From NCBI RefSeq assembly GCF_042159835.1, contig NZ_JBBVGT010000003.1, positions 434,001 to 498,000 on the forward strand: a stretch of DNA of 64,000 nucleotides. The letters run 5' to 3'. Shown in pieces: positions 25,675 to 34,934 of the stretch. The stretch comes from Albibacterium profundi. Lineage in GTDB: Bacteria; Bacteroidota; Bacteroidia; Sphingobacteriales; Sphingobacteriaceae. Position numbers and translations under genes: made by a program. How positions within the stretch are numbered: position 1 is the stretch's first letter; each line of letters opens with the position of its first letter. The notes beneath the pieces were generated by a model, which was not told the DNA's origin, ran no database searches, and saw only the letters and a list, made by a program, of their open reading frames with translations.

Positions 25675-27312
25675 ATGAAAAAGCAACCATTTTTAAAAGT
25701 ATTCATGATGGGCATAATCTTGCTGGCGGGATGTACTAAGCTGGACGAGAATGCTTATGATGAAATGATAACTGATAATTTTTATAATAATCGAACAGAG
25801 GTAATATCAGCAGTTTTAAGACCATATACTCATGCCAACGCTTGGGTAACACCATCAGGGCAAGATGGTTGGTGGCGGCCTGCGGAACTTTCCGGTGATC
25901 AGCTAGCGTGGCCAACCAAAGGAAGACACGGAGAGGATGGAGGAAAGTGGAAAAGGCTACATTACCACACATGGACAGTTGATGAAGGGGGACTAAACAA
26001 CGCCTGGTCTCTAATGTACTGGGGGATGGGTTTGTGTAATGACCCAATACAAAATATCGAGTCCAGAGATTTGGTGCAAATGGGTATAACGCAAGAAGAA
26101 AAAGACGCATTTATTGCTGAATTAAAGCTGTTGCGGGCTTTTCATTATCTTAAGTTGATGGACCTTTTTGGGAATATTCCAATTGTAACTGAAGTTGGGG
26201 TGCCGGCACAGCCAGAAACTAGGTCTAGAGTTGAGGTGTTTAATTTTATTGAGAGTGAAATTCTGGAAAACATAGATAAAGCTCCTAAGCTTTCTGAAGA
26301 TATGTTAGGAAGAATGACTCAAGCAGGGGCTTATGCCATGTTGGTTGAACTCTATCTCAATGCAGAAGTATGGACCGGAACACCGCGTTGGGACGATTGT
26401 ATAGCTGCTGCTGATAAATTAATGAATGGAGAAGGTGGCGCGCAAAATGGTGTAATGGCCTTGGATCCGAATATAGAGGATCAATTTAATACAACAAACC
26501 ACCTGTCAAAAGAAGTGATTTTCTCGATCGCTTATGACTATACCATTGCTCAATTTCAACCGTCGTGGCCTAGTGAGTTCTATCATTTTAAACAACGTGA
26601 AATATACGGTGGAGGAAGAAATGGAAATGACGGGATCGTGCTTATTCCAGGTGTTTACACCACCTATGATGATGAGGATTTGAGAAAAAGCGAATGGCTG
26701 TTGGAAGGTCCTATGTTTAATTTTGAAACGGGAGACCCAGTAACAGGATCAGAGGAGTACAATGGGCAACAGCTTGTGTTTGTAGACAACATTCAAAAGA
26801 ATAAAAGCGGATCTACTGAATCTACCATGAGTGAAGGCGAAGAGAATAGCGGGGTTAGATTTAATAAATATAAACTTGGAAATCAAGTGGTGGGTGAAGA
26901 CGGAACACCTATCGATCCAAATTACAATAATACAGATTGGAACATTTATCGCCTAACTTGGATCTATTTTGCTAAGGCAGAGGCTTTGATGCGTAAGAAT
27001 GGTAATACGGCTACAGCCGAGGCTGTAGATTTGATTAACCAATCTAGACAACGCGCTTTTGATGAAGAGGATAGAGGAGCCAACGCATATACTACTGCGA
27101 CGTTAACAATGGATGAATTGTTAGCAGAGAGAGGTAGGGAGTTTATTTTCGAAGGGTTTAGGCGAAATGATCTGATCCGCTTCGGTAAGTTTACTACCGA
27201 GAGCTGGTGGGACCATGAACCTTCTGAACCGTACAGAGAATTGTTCCCGATTCCGCAGAGACAGCGTGATTTAAATCCGAATTTAGATCAGAATCCGGGT
27301 TATCCACAATAG
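25675..27312 (+). CDS. SusD/RagB-family surface lipoprotein (pair 2)
   Basis: A 545-residue lipoprotein; the codon before this ATG is TTG, so the ATG at 25675 is taken as the start. The lipobox is LLAGC (Cys20, then TKLDEN). SusD hallmarks are ELKLLRAFHYLKLMDLFGNI and the C-terminal ERGREFIFEGFRRNDLIRFG. It pairs with the preceding SusC (50 bases apart) as the substrate-binding lid. Trp-rich patches near the N-terminus (WWRPAELSGDQLAWP, HYHTWTVDEGGLNNAW) could form an aromatic binding platform. A terminator follows, so the next gene is likely a separate unit. Confidence 0.93.
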   Translation: MKKQPFLKVFMMGIILLAGCTKLDENAYDEMITDNFYNNRTEVISAVLRPYTHANAWVTPSGQDGWWRPAELSGDQLAWPTKGRHGEDGGKWKRLHYHTWTVDEGGLNNAWSLMYWGMGLCNDPIQNIESRDLVQMGITQEEKDAFIAELKLLRAFHYLKLMDLFGNIPIVTEVGVPAQPETRSRVEVFNFIESEILENIDKAPKLSEDMLGRMTQAGAYAMLVELYLNAEVWTGTPRWDDCIAAADKLMNGEGGAQNGVMALDPNIEDQFNTTNHLSKEVIFSIAYDYTIAQFQPSWPSEFYHFKQREIYGGGRNGNDGIVLIPGVYTTYDDEDLRKSEWLLEGPMFNFETGDPVTGSEEYNGQQLVFVDNIQKNKSGSTESTMSEGEENSGVRFNKYKLGNQVVGEDGTPIDPNYNNTDWNIYRLTWIYFAKAEALMRKNGNTATAEAVDLINQSRQRAFDEEDRGANAYTTATLTMDELLAERGREFIFEGFRRNDLIRFGKFTTESWWDHEPSEPYRELFPIPQRQRDLNPNLDQNPGYPQ

Positions 27313-27334
27313 GATGTAATTTTTATTCGGTAAC

Positions 27335-27365
27335 AAAAGCCACTCCATTTGGGGTGGCTTTTTTG
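27335..27365 (+). terminator. Terminator after SusCD pair 2
   Basis: Arms aaaagccactcc (27335-27346) and ggggtggctttt (27351-27362), with one G-T pair, followed by further T residues. It lies 23 bases past the susD stop. Confidence 0.88.
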
Positions 27366-27392
27366 ATTTTTAAAAAAATATTTATTTAATAT

Positions 27393-27423
27393 TTTGAAAT
27401 ACGACTAAAACAATTTAGCTTTG
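27393..27423 (+). promoter_or_regulatory. Consensus Bacteroidota promoter of the DUF4965 gene
   Basis: TTTG (27393-27396), 19 bases, then TAGCTTTG (27416-27423): an exact match to the sigma-ABfr type pattern TTTG-N19-21-TAnnTTTG. The predicted start of transcription is near 27430, about 35 bases before the ATG. Confidence 0.75.
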
Positions 27424-27430
27424 ATGTAAC

Positions 27431-27442
27431 GCAATCGATTAC
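27431..27442. promoter_or_regulatory. LacI-type palindrome at the predicted transcription start
   Basis: gcaatcgattac has the central CG and near-symmetry of LacI-family operators (core aatcgatt is a perfect palindrome). It covers the predicted first transcribed bases of the DUF4965 gene, an ideal repression position. Confidence 0.4.
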
Positions 27443-27465
27443 TTAACCTAAATTTTCCGTCGATT

Positions 27466-29928
27466 ATGAAGCGAATATTAGCGATATTATTATGTACGTT
27501 GTTCTATACAGCTGCTTCTTCTCAGGTGAGAAAGGCTCCGGCGTATCCGCTAATAACCCACGATCCGTACTTCAGTATTTGGACATTCACGGATAAGTTG
27601 ACCGATGAGCCTACAAGGCATTGGACTGGTAGTGAGCATCCTATGGTAGGTGTAGTGGAGGTTGATGGTAAACCTTACCGCTTTATGGGTCAGCTAGAGA
27701 AAGCTTATAATCAGCTTGTACCCACTGCCGATAAGGGTAACTATACGGTCAAGTATAGTTTAGTTCAGCCTGCCGACGGATGGGTGGATGCTGACTTTGA
27801 CGATGCTGACTGGAAAGTAGGAGCGGCCCCTTTCGGCAATCGTAACAGCGAGGTTGCAACAGCTTGGGATGGCCGTGATTTGTGGGTGAGGCGCAGATTT
27901 GATATTCCGGATAGAGATTTAGGTAGCTTATTATTGAAACTTGATCATGATGATAATATCATTGTCTACCTGAATGGTGATATTATTTATCGACATAATG
28001 GATGGACCGAAGAGTTTAAATATCATGAAATCCACGATTCAATAAAAGGACGACTTAAGAAAAAGGACAATGTGTTGGCTATGCATGTCGTCAACACAGC
28101 TGGTGGAACCTATTTGGATGGGGGGATTGTTGAAGAAAAAGAGCAGGAAGGTGGTGAAATATTGATCGCTGAACAAACAGATCTCAAGTTTGAAGCAACA
28201 CAAACGGTTTACACTTTTGAAGCTGGCGGGATCGATTTGAAGCTAACATTCACCAGCCCATTATTGCTTGATGATCTAGACCTGGTTGCAAGGCCTGTCT
28301 CTTACATAACGAGCGAAGTCAAGGCGAATGATGGAAAGGATCACGATGTGCGTATTTGGATGGGCGTGTCGAGTACGTTGGCGGTTCACACACCTTCGCA
28401 AGAGGTGGTTGCCGAGAGATACACGAGCCAAGGGTTGGAATTGTTGAAAGCTGGTACGGTTGAACAGCCGATATTGCAGCGTTCGGGTGATGGAGTACGA
28501 ATTGATTGGGGCTACGTTTATGTTGCGGTGCCTCAATCTCAGAAAAGCACTCAGTATTTATCCAATCAGGCGCCTGTCTTCGGAAGCTCGGAAGGAAGCG
28601 GTGTACACTTTTCAGCTGACCAAATAACCGGACGAAGCATCATGATGAATACCATATTGGATTATGGGACGGTTGGGTCTAAGCAAGAAGAGCAATTCGT
28701 CATGCTGGCATATGATGATTTGTATTCTGTTCAATATTTTGGTGAAAACCTTCGTCCTTGGTGGAATAAATCGGGTAATAACGCTATTGAAAATGAAATT
28801 CAAGCAGCAGCGGATAGTTATAAACAAGTTTTTTCCAAAGCTGAGGCATTTGACAGGGAATTACGTCAAGAAACAACGGATGTGGGAGGAAGTAAATACG
28901 CTGAATTGTGTATTATGGCTTACCGCCAATCGGTCGCAGCTCATAAACTTTTAGAATCGCCGCAAGGTGACCTCCTTTTTATGTCGAAGGAGAATTATAG
29001 CAATGGGTCTATCAATACGGTGGATATTACATATCCATCTTCGCCACTTTATTTAATTTATAATCCAGACCTTCTAAAAGGAATGTTAAATGGGATTTTC
29101 TATTATAGTGAAAGTGGTCGATGGAAAAAGCCTTTTCCCGCACATGATTTAGGAACATATCCTTTAGCAAATGGTCAAACCTATGGTGAAGATATGCCGA
29201 TTGAGGAAGCGGGTAATATGATTATATCGACCGCAGCTATCGCGAAAGTTGAAGGGAATGCGGAGTATGCTAAGCAACATTGGGATGTATTAAGCGCATG
29301 GGCTGAATATTTAGTAAAGGAAGGTTTCGACCCTGCGAACCAATTGTCTACAGACGACTTTGCAGGACATTTAGCTAGGAATGCAAACCTATCTATAAAG
29401 GCGATCATGGGAATAGGAGCTTATGCGATGATGGCAGATATGTTAGGAGAGAAAGAGACGGCTGCGCGTTTTAGGAAGAGTGCCGAAGCGATGGTGCCTA
29501 AATGGATGAAGCTGGCAGATGATGGAGATCACTATGCATTGACATTTGATGGGCAGGGTACTTGGAGTCAGAAGTACAATCTGGTTTGGGATAAGGTTCT
29601 TGACCTGAACTTGTTCCCAGAAGAAGTGAAACGCAAAGAAATTGCCTATTATTTGACCAAACAAAACAAGTACGGACTTCCACTGGATAGCCGTCGGGAT
29701 TATACTAAATCAGATTGGGTATTGTGGACTGCCGTGATGACAGATAACGATCGTGATTTTAAGGCATTGATTGAGCCCATGTATAAATACGCAGTTGAGA
29801 CGCCTAGTCGCGTGCCGATTTCCGATTGGCACGACACAAAGAATGCTGAAAAGCAAAACTTTCAGGCAAGGAGTGTAGTAGGGGGCTACTTCATGAAGTT
29901 ACTTGAGAAAAAGATCAGAAATAAATAA
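27466..29928 (+). CDS. Secreted glutaminase-family protein (DUF4964/DUF5127/DUF4965/DUF1793)
   Basis: An 820-residue secreted protein, signal peptide ending near ASSQV. An N-terminal DUF4964-type segment (APAYPLITHDPYFSIW) is interrupted or followed by a galactose-binding-like jelly roll (about 98-215; WVRRRFDIPD, HDDNIIVYLNGDIIY). DUF5127-like (about 245-410), DUF4965 (about 465-635; MSKENYSNGSINTVD, YPSSPLYLIYNPDLLKG) and a C-terminal alpha-helical DUF1793-like part (about 640-815; SQKYNLVWDKVLDLNLF) follow. Fungal relatives are called glutaminase A, but in Bacteroidota the family sits in glycan loci and some relatives may be glycosidases. The substrate is not known. It has its own strong promoter and candidate operator. 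Confidence 0.82.
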   Translation: MKRILAILLCTLFYTAASSQVRKAPAYPLITHDPYFSIWTFTDKLTDEPTRHWTGSEHPMVGVVEVDGKPYRFMGQLEKAYNQLVPTADKGNYTVKYSLVQPADGWVDADFDDADWKVGAAPFGNRNSEVATAWDGRDLWVRRRFDIPDRDLGSLLLKLDHDDNIIVYLNGDIIYRHNGWTEEFKYHEIHDSIKGRLKKKDNVLAMHVVNTAGGTYLDGGIVEEKEQEGGEILIAEQTDLKFEATQTVYTFEAGGIDLKLTFTSPLLLDDLDLVARPVSYITSEVKANDGKDHDVRIWMGVSSTLAVHTPSQEVVAERYTSQGLELLKAGTVEQPILQRSGDGVRIDWGYVYVAVPQSQKSTQYLSNQAPVFGSSEGSGVHFSADQITGRSIMMNTILDYGTVGSKQEEQFVMLAYDDLYSVQYFGENLRPWWNKSGNNAIENEIQAAADSYKQVFSKAEAFDRELRQETTDVGGSKYAELCIMAYRQSVAAHKLLESPQGDLLFMSKENYSNGSINTVDITYPSSPLYLIYNPDLLKGMLNGIFYYSESGRWKKPFPAHDLGTYPLANGQTYGEDMPIEEAGNMIISTAAIAKVEGNAEYAKQHWDVLSAWAEYLVKEGFDPANQLSTDDFAGHLARNANLSIKAIMGIGAYAMMADMLGEKETAARFRKSAEAMVPKWMKLADDGDHYALTFDGQGTWSQKYNLVWDKVLDLNLFPEEVKRKEIAYYLTKQNKYGLPLDSRRDYTKSDWVLWTAVMTDNDRDFKALIEPMYKYAVETPSRVPISDWHDTKNAEKQNFQARSVVGGYFMKLLEKKIRNK

Positions 29929-30406
29929 TATAACCAAAATAGCCATTTATGACAAACGTTAACGTATTACTATCACAAGGGTGTTACGATGCCGTTAATA
30001 CCGATCTAGATTGGATGTTTTTAGAAACGAAAAAGTAGGGGCAATAAAAAAATAAAATATTTTTAGAAAATATTTGCTAAATCGTTTTTATTTGATAAAT
30101 TAGCTTTATAAACTTAATAAATAACCAGTAATAGTAATAAGCCAGAATAAAACAGTAAACTATTTCGCGATTAAGGAAGATCAGGAGATCTTATTGTAGT
30201 CGAAATAAATTTTATGACATTGTAAACAAAAAATTATGAATAGAAACTTTTACTCTTCAACAGTCATCATTAACGAAACAAATAGATTATTAACCTAAGG
30301 TTTCAGTTTTTATTGATCATGTTTATTTTTCCCTAGCATCGACGTTAGGGTTGACATGTGATAGCTATGTCTTTTTCAGAGTTTTTAGTTTCCCAGTTAT
30401 AACTTA
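29929..30406. other. Leader region of the 12-gene SusCD block
   Basis: 478 A/T-rich bases. They contain a 29-codon ATG frame (29949-30038; MTNVNVLLSQGC...), too short to trust; a small inverted repeat aagatc/gatctt (30177-30192); an imperfect dyad (30331-30350); and a TAGCTTTA box (30101-30108) one base off the -7 consensus but without a well-spaced -33. No terminator for the preceding gene was found. The promoter of the large block must lie here, but I cannot place it. Confidence 0.5.
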
Positions 30407-33382
30407 ATGAGTATGCGCATTTTATTAGTAACCGTTTCCCTCTTATTGGCGCTTTGTAGCAATGGTTTTGCATTGATGCCCGCCATGGTGATTCAGCAGG
30501 ATACCACCCTTCAGGATACGTCCGCGAGGGATACTTCATTGCAGGCGAATGAGTTCGACATAGGTCGAGATTCTATTTTTACGGACGTGCCGCTTGAAGG
30601 GGTATTGAACCCTCGGGCCTTGTCTATTTTCCCTGCGGTTTCATTGCAGCAGTATATTAAAGGGAATGCACCGGGAGTCCACGTCCACGAATCCAGCGGT
30701 GAGCCAGGGGTCGTTCAGTCGATGTTTATTCGTGGCCTTAGTGTGCCGGTTCTGTCACATAGAGATCTTTACGATGCACAGCCATTAGTGGTTGTTGATG
30801 GTATCCCTTTGATTTCTAACGACCATCCCTTTGCTTTTGATATCCAGCAATATCGTTTCGATAGAATTGGACCTGCAACGAATCTGCTGGCTTCGGTTGA
30901 TATGAATAACATCGAATCTGTTCGTGTTTTACGAGATTTAGCTTCAGCGGCAAAATACGGACCGAAAGCGGCAAATGGTGTTATCGAGATAACCACAAAA
31001 CAACCGGAGAAGAAAAGCAAAAAGATAAGCTTTAATTCTTACTTTGGAATGGTTCAGCGACCTACTGTAACTACTATTAATGGGTCTTATGAAAATGACT
31101 TCCGTAGACAGTTTTATAACAAATACACAACCAATGGTCGCTATAACGATGATGATGTTTATCCGATCTACTTAAGCGACTCGCTGAACAGTTCTTACTA
31201 TGGCCCGTCTGATTGGTCAGATTCTTATTATCAGAATAACTTGATTCATGGTATATCAGCGGATATATCCGGGGGATCAGAACGCGCCAATTTCCGTTTC
31301 TCGGTCGGAAATATGAGTAACAAGGGTATCGCGGATAATACCGGTTTGAATCGTTATAGTGCGATGTTCGCCATTAATATGAAGCCATTGAAATGGTTAA
31401 TGTTTTCTGCCATGGTAAATGGAAACAGACTCGAGCGGCACCGCAACAAGAATTTACGCGATCGTTTTGCGCAAATGAATTATTTGCCGGATTTGTCATC
31501 TCCTTTAGCTCCGAATGATGAGGTTTATAGCGGCTATCTGGACAAATTTGAAAACAGTTTCGATGATAACTTTACCAATTTAATTCAAGGAAACGCGAAG
31601 TTGGTAGTCGATTTAGATCGCTTAAGCTTTACCACACGTTTAGCTGTGGATTATAATGAAGGTTACCGCGACTTATTCTATCCTCGTCCGCTATTGGAAG
31701 AAAATAGTTATGCATCCAATTATTACGGGTTTAATCAACGTTTGATCTTCGATAATACGCTTACTTACGATTGGGATATTGACGATAGAAATCGTCTGTA
31801 CCTCGAAGGCAGTGCAATATTGGAATGGGATGCACATAAATATAATTATGCATATGCTTACAAGGGAGTGAACGACTTTATTAAGCTAAATCTTCTGGAG
31901 TCGGATCCTTATAATCCCAACTATCTGATACCAACAGCATTCCCTCGTGAATTGGTTTATAAATTCTTGGATCGTACGAAACGAAATTTGGTTTCATTCT
32001 ATGGTAGAGCTTCGTATAATTTTGACTCAAAATACACAGTTTCCTTCTTGTTAAGATCAGACGGCTCGTCTAATGCACAGCCAACAGAACGTTGGTTTAT
32101 TAGTCCGACATTAGCCTTGGGCTGGAATGTGAAGAACGATCTAATGGCTGGGAACACAGTTTGGTCCAACCTGAACCTCCGACTAAATGCCGGTCGATTA
32201 GGCAAACTCAATTCCTTTGATAATTATTCGCAGGGGCCACAATATACAGCTGAACTAAGCTATACCGGTAATAAAATTAATCCAGGCTACAATGGTTTAG
32301 CAGTATTAACTAGACCTTATGATTTTGGATGGGTAGGTTATGGAATCCCATGGGCTTATACAGATCAAGTGAATGTTGGAGTTGACGCGTCTTGGATTAA
32401 CGATCGTTATCGTATGAGTGTGGATGCTTATTATAAGGAGGACAAGAACCAGATGTTAGGTATCCCTTCTTTTGCAGAGTTTGGATATACCCAGTCTTAT
32501 CACCCAGGTATGGATGTTCGCAATATGGGTGTAGAACTGATGTTGGGTGCAGATGTGCTAGCCCATAATGATAAGACGGTTGGCTGGACGACATCATTAC
32601 TAATGAATTATAACCAAAATCAATTGACTGCGCTACCTAATGGATTGGATGAGATTGTCATAGGGGATCGCTTGTTGCGTGTTGGTGAAGCTGTAGATCG
32701 TTTTTGGTTGTACACGAACAATGGCATATACGAGTCTGATGCGGAAATTCCTGAACAAGATGGGACACGCTTATCTTATAATGGTAATGAAATGCATGCG
32801 GGTGATCCCAAATGGGCGGACCTGAATAATGATAATCAAATTAACGATGCTGATAAAACGTTAATGGGTAATATCTTCCCGAAAGTGACAGGTGGTTTCA
32901 ATAATGCGTTCACCTATCAGGACTGGTCACTCGGAGTTGATTTTTACTTCAATTTGGGTAGAAACATCGTCAATCAAGAAATGTCAAACCGCTTCAACTT
33001 TATTAACCGCGAAGGTAATATTGAAATGAGCTCAGTGAAGGAGATTACCTATTGGGAGGAAAGAGGCGATTACAGCCAATACCCACTATATAATCCATGG
33101 AGTTCGGTAATTCCCTACCGTGCAGAACAGGATCTTTTCTTGGAGAACGGATCATTCTTAAAATTACGTACGGTGTCTTTGGGATATGATCTTTCGTCCA
33201 TTTTGAAGTCGAGAAGATCGTCTATTAATAGAATTTATGTCTACGGTTCAGCTCATAACCTGTTAACCATCTCATCCTATTCGGGTAGAGATCCTGAATT
33301 GGTGAATTTTACAGGCTATGATACGGGTTACGGAATGGCCATACCAACAACCTACACGATCGGCGTGAAAGTGGATTTATAA
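30407..33382 (+). CDS. SusC/RagA-family outer membrane protein without N-terminal regulatory domain (pair 3)
   Basis: A 991-residue protein. A signal peptide (MRILLVTVSLLLALCSNGFA; the ATG at 30413 is an alternative start) is followed by a short Thr/Ser/Asp-rich linker (about 28-60) and then directly by the plug (about 65-205; PLVVVDGIPLISND, LASAAKYGPKAANGVIEITT) and barrel ending in IGVKVDL. The carboxypeptidase-like domain and the usual EVVVVGYG TonB-box region seen in the other SusC proteins here are missing. It starts the 12-gene block and is followed after 32 bases by its SusD. How it engages TonB without a canonical box is unclear. Confidence 0.9.
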   Translation: MSMRILLVTVSLLLALCSNGFALMPAMVIQQDTTLQDTSARDTSLQANEFDIGRDSIFTDVPLEGVLNPRALSIFPAVSLQQYIKGNAPGVHVHESSGEPGVVQSMFIRGLSVPVLSHRDLYDAQPLVVVDGIPLISNDHPFAFDIQQYRFDRIGPATNLLASVDMNNIESVRVLRDLASAAKYGPKAANGVIEITTKQPEKKSKKISFNSYFGMVQRPTVTTINGSYENDFRRQFYNKYTTNGRYNDDDVYPIYLSDSLNSSYYGPSDWSDSYYQNNLIHGISADISGGSERANFRFSVGNMSNKGIADNTGLNRYSAMFAINMKPLKWLMFSAMVNGNRLERHRNKNLRDRFAQMNYLPDLSSPLAPNDEVYSGYLDKFENSFDDNFTNLIQGNAKLVVDLDRLSFTTRLAVDYNEGYRDLFYPRPLLEENSYASNYYGFNQRLIFDNTLTYDWDIDDRNRLYLEGSAILEWDAHKYNYAYAYKGVNDFIKLNLLESDPYNPNYLIPTAFPRELVYKFLDRTKRNLVSFYGRASYNFDSKYTVSFLLRSDGSSNAQPTERWFISPTLALGWNVKNDLMAGNTVWSNLNLRLNAGRLGKLNSFDNYSQGPQYTAELSYTGNKINPGYNGLAVLTRPYDFGWVGYGIPWAYTDQVNVGVDASWINDRYRMSVDAYYKEDKNQMLGIPSFAEFGYTQSYHPGMDVRNMGVELMLGADVLAHNDKTVGWTTSLLMNYNQNQLTALPNGLDEIVIGDRLLRVGEAVDRFWLYTNNGIYESDAEIPEQDGTRLSYNGNEMHAGDPKWADLNNDNQINDADKTLMGNIFPKVTGGFNNAFTYQDWSLGVDFYFNLGRNIVNQEMSNRFNFINREGNIEMSSVKEITYWEERGDYSQYPLYNPWSSVIPYRAEQDLFLENGSFLKLRTVSLGYDLSSILKSRRSSINRIYVYGSAHNLLTISSYSGRDPELVNFTGYDTGYGMAIPTTYTIGVKVDL

Positions 33383-33414
33383 TAAGAAATGATGCATAAC
33401 ATTTAAAATAGCTT

Positions 33415-34923
33415 ATGATGAAGAAAAAAATATTACTTGGGTTGTTTGTTGTATTCTCCTTTTTTGGTTGCGAGAAGATGCTCGATATTGATTCAACGCG
33501 CACAGTTTCTGAGGAGAATATGTGGAATAAGCTCGAAGATACGAGAGCGGCCCTCATGGGTGTCTATGGCTTAACGCAGACTGCGATGGCTGACCATAAT
33601 GCCCATTGGCTCTATGGTGACGTTCGGGCAGGTGAGTTTGCCAGCCCGAACCGACAAGATTTAAAAGCAATAATCGACAATGATCTCAACGGTTCATACC
33701 CGTCGTTGGAAGCCCTGTCAAATTGGAGACGCTGGTTTGCGGTTGTTAATGCAGCTAATATTTTCTTGGAGCGAGTTCACGAAGTTAAGGAAGCTGATGA
33801 GCGCTATACGGATAACAACATGACCGTGGATATTGCACAAGCACGTTTTTTAAGAGCCTTTGCTTATTTCTACATGGTTCGTATTTGGGGCGATGTGCCT
33901 TTTATCACGTCTTCTTTTGATGGCGATTTCGTTAATCAACCACGGGAAGATAAAGATAGAATCCTTGCATGGGTAGAGCAGGAGATGGCAGCTGCGGCAG
34001 AGTTATTACCGTACCGCTACAGTGTAGGTGATGAGCAACAACAAGGAGACTATTACAATGAAACTTCCGGACGTTGGGATGGAGCTTTGGTTCGAAAGCT
34101 ATCAGCATACGCGGTACTGGCACACGTAGCCGCTTGGCAAGGGAACTATCCAGATGTTGCGACCTATTCTAAATTTGTTACCGATAATTATGAACGAGCA
34201 GGTAATGGTTATATTTCCACAGCGAACCTAACGGATGCCAATGGCTTCTTCTATAACAAGAATATTAATCAGTTATTGGCTTTCAATTTCGACTGGGGAC
34301 ACGTGGCGGCGAGTTTTACCGGTCACATAGAAGAGCTAACTTTAGCAGAGCCCGTAGTCAATAAAAGCTTACCTGACCTCTATCTTCCTAAAGATTCAAT
34401 CTTGAATATTTTTAATGAAATGGGTGACGAACGCTTTAGTTTGGATACACTGGGGAATCCGGGTGAAGAGCGCTATTTCGCCAACTTCAACGGGAAGTAC
34501 CCTATCTTCAGTAAAATCAAAGTTATCATGGGCGGATCCTCCGATCCTTCCTTCCGCATCTTTTCAAGTGCTATTGTCTTCACTCGGCTTGAAGATGTTA
34601 CCTTGCTACGTGCCGAAGCCTTGGCCGTGTTGGGAGAGAGAAATGCAGCAATCGAATATTTAAATGAAATTCGAGTTCGTAGAGGATTGGAAAACTATAG
34701 CGAAGAAGAGAATGGAAACTTAGTGGATGCTATTTTCCGTGAAAGGCAACGCGAGTTAATGGGTGAAGGACACCGTTGGTATGATCTGGTCCGCTATAAT
34801 AAAATCCGTAGAAACAACGAAAAATATAATCAGCTGATTGCACAAGACGGGATTTACTGGCCAATATCACGGTCGATTCTCGCTCAGAACGATCAATTAG
34901 TTCAGAATTCATATTGGAAATAA
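33415..34923 (+). CDS. SusD/RagB-family surface lipoprotein (pair 3)
   Basis: A 502-residue lipoprotein (Cys19 in FFGCEKMLDID). SusD helices include AQARFLRAFAYFYMVRIWGD, and the C-terminal signature is FRERQRELMGEGHRWYDLVRY. It forms the lid of the SusC encoded just upstream. Its start lies 32 bases after that gene, and its end is followed 11 bases later by the fasciclin lipoprotein, implying tight co-transcription. The protein is compact for the family and complete at both ends. Confidence 0.93.
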   Translation: MMKKKILLGLFVVFSFFGCEKMLDIDSTRTVSEENMWNKLEDTRAALMGVYGLTQTAMADHNAHWLYGDVRAGEFASPNRQDLKAIIDNDLNGSYPSLEALSNWRRWFAVVNAANIFLERVHEVKEADERYTDNNMTVDIAQARFLRAFAYFYMVRIWGDVPFITSSFDGDFVNQPREDKDRILAWVEQEMAAAAELLPYRYSVGDEQQQGDYYNETSGRWDGALVRKLSAYAVLAHVAAWQGNYPDVATYSKFVTDNYERAGNGYISTANLTDANGFFYNKNINQLLAFNFDWGHVAASFTGHIEELTLAEPVVNKSLPDLYLPKDSILNIFNEMGDERFSLDTLGNPGEERYFANFNGKYPIFSKIKVIMGGSSDPSFRIFSSAIVFTRLEDVTLLRAEALAVLGERNAAIEYLNEIRVRRGLENYSEEENGNLVDAIFRERQRELMGEGHRWYDLVRYNKIRRNNEKYNQLIAQDGIYWPISRSILAQNDQLVQNSYWK

Positions 34924-34934
34924 ATACGACACTT

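Noticed and set aside
29951..29966. acaaacgttaac as a further LacI-type operator
   Set aside because: It has the aacgtt core but lacks outer symmetry and lies over 400 bases from the next gene.
29949..30038. 29-codon ATG frame (MTNVNVLLSQGC...) in the leader of the large block
   Set aside because: Too short, no family resemblance, and no ribosome-binding or promoter signal to support translation. It could be a leader peptide, but nothing shows it.
30331..30350. Imperfect dyad ccctagc/gttaggg upstream of SusC pair 3
   Set aside because: Only five contiguous pairs at the ends, with no relation to a recognisable promoter; insufficient for a separate regulatory call.
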